Shown: one piece after another, positions 60,631 through 64,000 of the stretch | Layout of the letters: the number at the start of each line of letters is the position of its first letter | How positions within the stretch are numbered: the stretch's first letter is position 1 | NCBI RefSeq assembly: GCF_028595325.1 | Contig: NZ_JAQQXR010000015.1 | Coordinates: 1-64,000 of the forward strand | Source: Janthinobacterium fluminis | Lineage (GTDB): Bacteria; Pseudomonadota; Gammaproteobacteria; Burkholderiales; Burkholderiaceae_D | Direction of reading: 5' to 3' | Length of the DNA: 64,000 bases | Position numbers and translations under genes: made by a program | The notes under the pieces: model-generated | The model's database searches: none | Told to the model about the DNA's origin: nothing | What the model saw: the letters and a program-made list of their open reading frames with translations, nothing else

Positions 60631-61923
60631 TTGGAACCTATCCCTATTTTTCGTAACGAGGCGCTTAAGTACAAAAAAGGGAAGCTTGAGGGAAGTGTTG
60701 TCTTCATCAGGCCGATATCACTTCCCATTTTTACCTTTTTTGCGGTTTGCGTTTCTCTTGCGATCATCGTTGGCGCAATTTTCGGCGAATTCACCAACCG
60801 AACGACTGTCAGCGGCAGCCTGATTCCTGAAGGCGGCATAGTGAAACTGTATAGCCAGACGGCAGGCGTGGTCATGCATAAGCACTTTTCCGACGGGGAC
60901 ATAGTCCGCGAAGGGCAGGTGTTGTATACGATAGTCGGAAATCGGCACACGGCGCAAACCGCGGATGTGGAGCGGACGCTGCTTGAGCACGCGCAATCGC
61001 GTATCACTTCATCGCAGTATGAAATATCAAATATTCGCGAACTGGAAAAAAACGAGAGGCTGACCAGAAACAAGAAGATTAAATTTCTTCAAGGGCAGCT
61101 GGACGTGATCCATGGGCAAATACAGATGCAACAGAAGCAAATTGAAATCGCCACAAATCTCTACAGCCGTTATGGCGGCTTGCTGGCAAAAGGCTATGTA
61201 ACCAAGGACCACCTGAATGACAAGGAGTCCGCGCTCATCGAGCAAAAGAACCGGCTGGCTTCGCTGGAGCGCGAGCGCGAGTCTATCCTGACCGAGATAT
61301 CGGGCACCGACGGCGAAATTGCATCGGCGACCATGCGCTTCAGGAGCCAACAGGAACAGGCCCAGCGCAGTCTGTTGACGGCCCGGCAAGAGGCGATAGA
61401 ACTCGATTCGAAGCGCGAGTTCATATTGAAGGCACCGGTGCAGGGGGTGATTACAGGCGTGCAAATCGAGATCGGCCAGTCCATAGACCCCAGCCGCCCG
61501 CTTGTAACTATTCTTCCGGCCAATGGAAGACTGCTCGCGGAGCTGTACGTGCCGCGTGGCGCGATTGGTTTCATACAAAAGGACACCGTCGTCAATATGC
61601 AGTATGAAGCGTATATGTATCAAAAATTCGGACTGCACAAGGGCAAGGTGATCTCCATATCGCAGGTTGCCATTCCGTCTCAAGAACTGGGAGTGGGGTC
61701 GGGTGGCATTCCGCGGAAAAACAACCAGATGCCGGCGGAATCGTATTACCGGGTTACGGTTTCATTGAATTCCCAGCAAGTTCAGGCGTACGGAAAGCCA
61801 TACGAGCTCAAGCCTGGAATTATTGTCGTTGCAGAGCTGGATTTGGAGACAAAAAAAATCTATCAATGGCTGTTCGATCCGATCCTCAGTGCAAACGGGC
61901 GCCTCAGTTCATTCCTGAAGTAA
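60631..61923 (+). CDS. HlyD-type membrane fusion protein (microcin export adaptor)
   Basis: A 430-aa protein. One helix (SLPIFTFFAVCVSLAIIVGAIF) anchors a lipoyl-like hairpin (SGSLIPEGGIVKLYSQTAGVV), a long coiled coil (about 105-260) and a beta-barrel end (FILKAPVQGVITGVQIEIGQSIDPSRP). It matches the CvaA/HlyD family that bridges a C39 ABC transporter to an outer-membrane channel. The start is TTG at 60631, with AGGAAGG five bases upstream. The exporter gene follows after 36 bases. No TolC gene is in the window. Confidence 0.88.
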   Translation: MEPIPIFRNEALKYKKGKLEGSVVFIRPISLPIFTFFAVCVSLAIIVGAIFGEFTNRTTVSGSLIPEGGIVKLYSQTAGVVMHKHFSDGDIVREGQVLYTIVGNRHTAQTADVERTLLEHAQSRITSSQYEISNIRELEKNERLTRNKKIKFLQGQLDVIHGQIQMQQKQIEIATNLYSRYGGLLAKGYVTKDHLNDKESALIEQKNRLASLERERESILTEISGTDGEIASATMRFRSQQEQAQRSLLTARQEAIELDSKREFILKAPVQGVITGVQIEIGQSIDPSRPLVTILPANGRLLAELYVPRGAIGFIQKDTVVNMQYEAYMYQKFGLHKGKVISISQVAIPSQELGVGSGGIPRKNNQMPAESYYRVTVSLNSQQVQAYGKPYELKPGIIVVAELDLETKKIYQWLFDPILSANGRLSSFLK

Positions 61924-61959
61924 AAGAATTTCAAGCGGTATTGAAACGTCGGGCGATAT

Positions 61960-64000
61960 ATGAATAGTAAATTTTTCGAAGGCATAAATTTTGGTTTCTC
62001 CAAAAATGTGCCGGTGGTGCTGCAGACGGAATTGACGGAATGTGGCTTGTCATGCGTCGCCATGATATCCGGATACTATGGCGCAAATGAGAATTTAACA
62101 GATTTGCGGAGAAAATTCCCCCTGTCGTTAAAGGGAATGACGTTGCGCCAGATTATCGAGGTGTGTGGACGCTTGCATATGTCGAATCGGGCTGTGCGGG
62201 TGGAGGTCGAGGAGCTCCGTGAGTTGAAGTTGCCATGCATTTTGCATTGGGAGTTCAATCATTTTGTGGTGTTGAAGGCGGTTGGCAGGAAAACCGTGAC
62301 AATCGTCGACCCGGGCCATGGCGAAAGAAAGGTGGCGGTTTCTGAATTATCGAATTCTTTCACTGGCGTTGCGCTTGAAGTTTGGCCGGACATTGAATTT
62401 AAAAAAACGCCGCCGGAAGCGCCGATAAAAATACGAGAGCTCACCGGGAAATTTCATGGTGTTAACGGCACTTTTGCGCAGATCATCGGGCTGGCATTGA
62501 GTTTGGAGGTTTTCGCCCTGCTCAGTCCCTTGTTCATGCAATGGGTTCTGGATAACGTAATTGTTGCGAATGACAAAAACCTGTTGAATACGCTGGCGAT
62601 CGGCTTCATATTTTTGATCTTGTTGCAGCAAGGTATAGGCGCGTTTCGCTCATGGATTATGATGTATTTCGGGACGTCGATGTCCGTGCAGTGGCGCAGC
62701 AATGTTTTCCGCCACCTGATGTCGCTGCCAATCTCCTACTTCGAGCGGCGCCAGCTGGGCGACGTGGTGTCGCGTTTCGGATCGGTTGACTCCATTCTTC
62801 AAACCGTGACCAGCTCATTTTTGGGCGGGGTGATTGATGGGGTGATGACGTTCATCACCCTGATCATGATGTTCCTGTACAGCGTGGAGCTGGGCTTGAT
62901 CTCTGTTTCAACCATGCTGCTCTATGGTCTTGGCCGGCTGCTGTGGTATCGCCCTTTGCGCGAATCGACCAGCGAAACAATTGTCCGGGGCGCGAAAACC
63001 CAGTCGCATTTTCTTGAAAGCATACGCGGAATAAAAGCCTTGCAGCTTTTCGGGAAACAAAACATCCGAGTCTCCGCCTGGCAGTCGCTCGTGGTTGACC
63101 AAGTTAACGCTGGATTAAAGACGCAGAAATTACAATTGCTATATCAGCAATGGAATGGATTGCTGTTCTCACTCGAAGGCATTGTCATCATATGGGTTGG
63201 CGCAAATATGGTCATGGAGAGTGCGCTCACTGTCGGCATGTTGATGGCGTTCAACTCGTATCGATCCCGCTTCGATGGCCGGGTCGGCAGCTTGATTGAT
63301 AATTATTTCTCGATGAAGATGCTTCGGGTGCAGGCGGAGCGTCTCGGCGACATCATTCAAACCAGTCCCGACGAGAACATCGTGTTGGACGAGCGCGAGC
63401 TGGAGAAATTGGATGGCAGTCTTGAGTTGAAAGGCCTTACCTTCCGATACGCCCAGGGAGAGGCGGCGATCATCAAGCGGATTTCGTGCGCGATACAACC
63501 CGGGGAATGCGTTGCCATCGTGGGGAAAACTGGAAGCGGCAAGACGACCTTGCTGAATTTGATACTGGGATCGCTTAAACCTACCCATGGCGAAATTTTA
63601 CTGGGAAATAAAGATCTCGGCATGAACGGGCCCAACCTTGTACGCGGCGTGACCGGCACGGTGATGCAAGACGATGTCTTGTTTGCCGGCTCGCTGGCCG
63701 ACAATATCACTTTTTGGGACAATGAGATTGACCAGGACCATCTGGATTATTGCATCAACATGGCAATGCTGAAGGACGACATAGGCAAATTCCAGATGGG
63801 CTTGAACACCTTGGTCGGCGACATGGGTTCAGCGCTGTCCGCTGGACAAAAACAGCGTGTTTTGCTGGCGCGCGCGCTGTATAAAAAACCGAAAATATTG
63901 ATATTGGATGAGGCCACCAGCAATCTTGATGTCAATACCGAGGCGGCAATCAATGCCGGCTTGCGCACCTTGAAGTTGACCAGGATCGTCGTTGCGCACA
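61960..64000 (+). CDS. C39-peptidase ABC exporter (bacteriocin/microcin), 3' end cut
   Basis: At least 680 residues; the end lies outside the window. N-terminal C39 protease with catalytic Cys28 (QTELTECGLSC), His101 (NHFVVL) and Asp117 (VDPGHG); about six membrane helices (150-420); then an ATPase with Walker A (GKTGSGKTT, about 521), signature LSAGQKQRV (about 625) and Walker B ILILDEAT (about 648). It should cleave the leader at SGA and export the microcin, as CvaB does. Catalytic residues of both protease and ATPase are intact in the visible part. Confidence 0.93.
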   Translation, partial: MNSKFFEGINFGFSKNVPVVLQTELTECGLSCVAMISGYYGANENLTDLRRKFPLSLKGMTLRQIIEVCGRLHMSNRAVRVEVEELRELKLPCILHWEFNHFVVLKAVGRKTVTIVDPGHGERKVAVSELSNSFTGVALEVWPDIEFKKTPPEAPIKIRELTGKFHGVNGTFAQIIGLALSLEVFALLSPLFMQWVLDNVIVANDKNLLNTLAIGFIFLILLQQGIGAFRSWIMMYFGTSMSVQWRSNVFRHLMSLPISYFERRQLGDVVSRFGSVDSILQTVTSSFLGGVIDGVMTFITLIMMFLYSVELGLISVSTMLLYGLGRLLWYRPLRESTSETIVRGAKTQSHFLESIRGIKALQLFGKQNIRVSAWQSLVVDQVNAGLKTQKLQLLYQQWNGLLFSLEGIVIIWVGANMVMESALTVGMLMAFNSYRSRFDGRVGSLIDNYFSMKMLRVQAERLGDIIQTSPDENIVLDERELEKLDGSLELKGLTFRYAQGEAAIIKRISCAIQPGECVAIVGKTGSGKTTLLNLILGSLKPTHGEILLGNKDLGMNGPNLVRGVTGTVMQDDVLFAGSLADNITFWDNEIDQDHLDYCINMAMLKDDIGKFQMGLNTLVGDMGSALSAGQKQRVLLARALYKKPKILILDEATSNLDVNTEAAINAGLRTLKLTRIVVAH

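Overview
The window reads as chromosomal DNA of a GC-rich betaproteobacterium, most likely Oxalobacteraceae (Janthinobacterium/Duganella/Massilia type). This rests on family-level recognition: DUF1840 and DUF3567 proteins, a TIGR02049-type GshA, MetX/MetW, a permease-less EIIA-HPr-EI phosphotransfer block, an NtrX-like regulator without an AAA+ domain, and the gene order mreBCD-mrdA-rodA-rlpA. No database search was possible, so the genus is inference.

Layout. 1-110: 3' end of a 5S rRNA gene and its terminator, the end of an rRNA operon. 215-5750: DUF1840 protein, lipoprotein and ComM/YifB on the minus strand, then a three-gene deacetylase/acyltransferase cluster and ubiK. 5781-8743: a nitrogen-responsive operon (TorF-like porin, glnK, amtB) behind a well-formed sigma-54 promoter. 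8860-13741: gshA-gshB followed by EIIA, HPr and EI. 13825-18679: metX-metW-ampG-M48 peptidase-pseudouridine synthase, mostly overlapping. 19073-24313: unknown secreted protein, xthA, pyrE, hydrolase, a 160-bp MITE-like palindrome flanked by CTAG, YitT and an oxidoreductase. 24384-27729: gatCAB. 28047-35049: cell-shape operon. 35073-41197: minus-strand block argS-SPOR-dsbA-SDR-birA-coaX-SPOR. 41345-41419: perfect 29-bp inverted repeat. 41585-47489: rsmB, DUF4390, NtrY/NtrX-like pair, a mini COG0523-like protein and a DUF3567 protein. 47589-54296: glutamine amidotransferase, EAL-HDOD protein, SPW protein, metH. 54895-58583: a putative metalloprotease lipoprotein and trhP.

58900-64000 (window end) is the most interesting part. 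It is visibly more AT-rich than the rest and holds five plus-strand genes: a JmjC/cupin-type oxygenase; a 110-aa peptide whose first 15 residues look like a class II microcin (colicin V-type) leader ending in SGA; a four-helix putative immunity protein; an HlyD-type adaptor; and a C39-peptidase ABC exporter cut by the window end. I read it as a horizontally acquired class II microcin locus. The JmjC-type oxygenase at its head is the unusual element, and it raises the possibility of a hydroxylated microcin.
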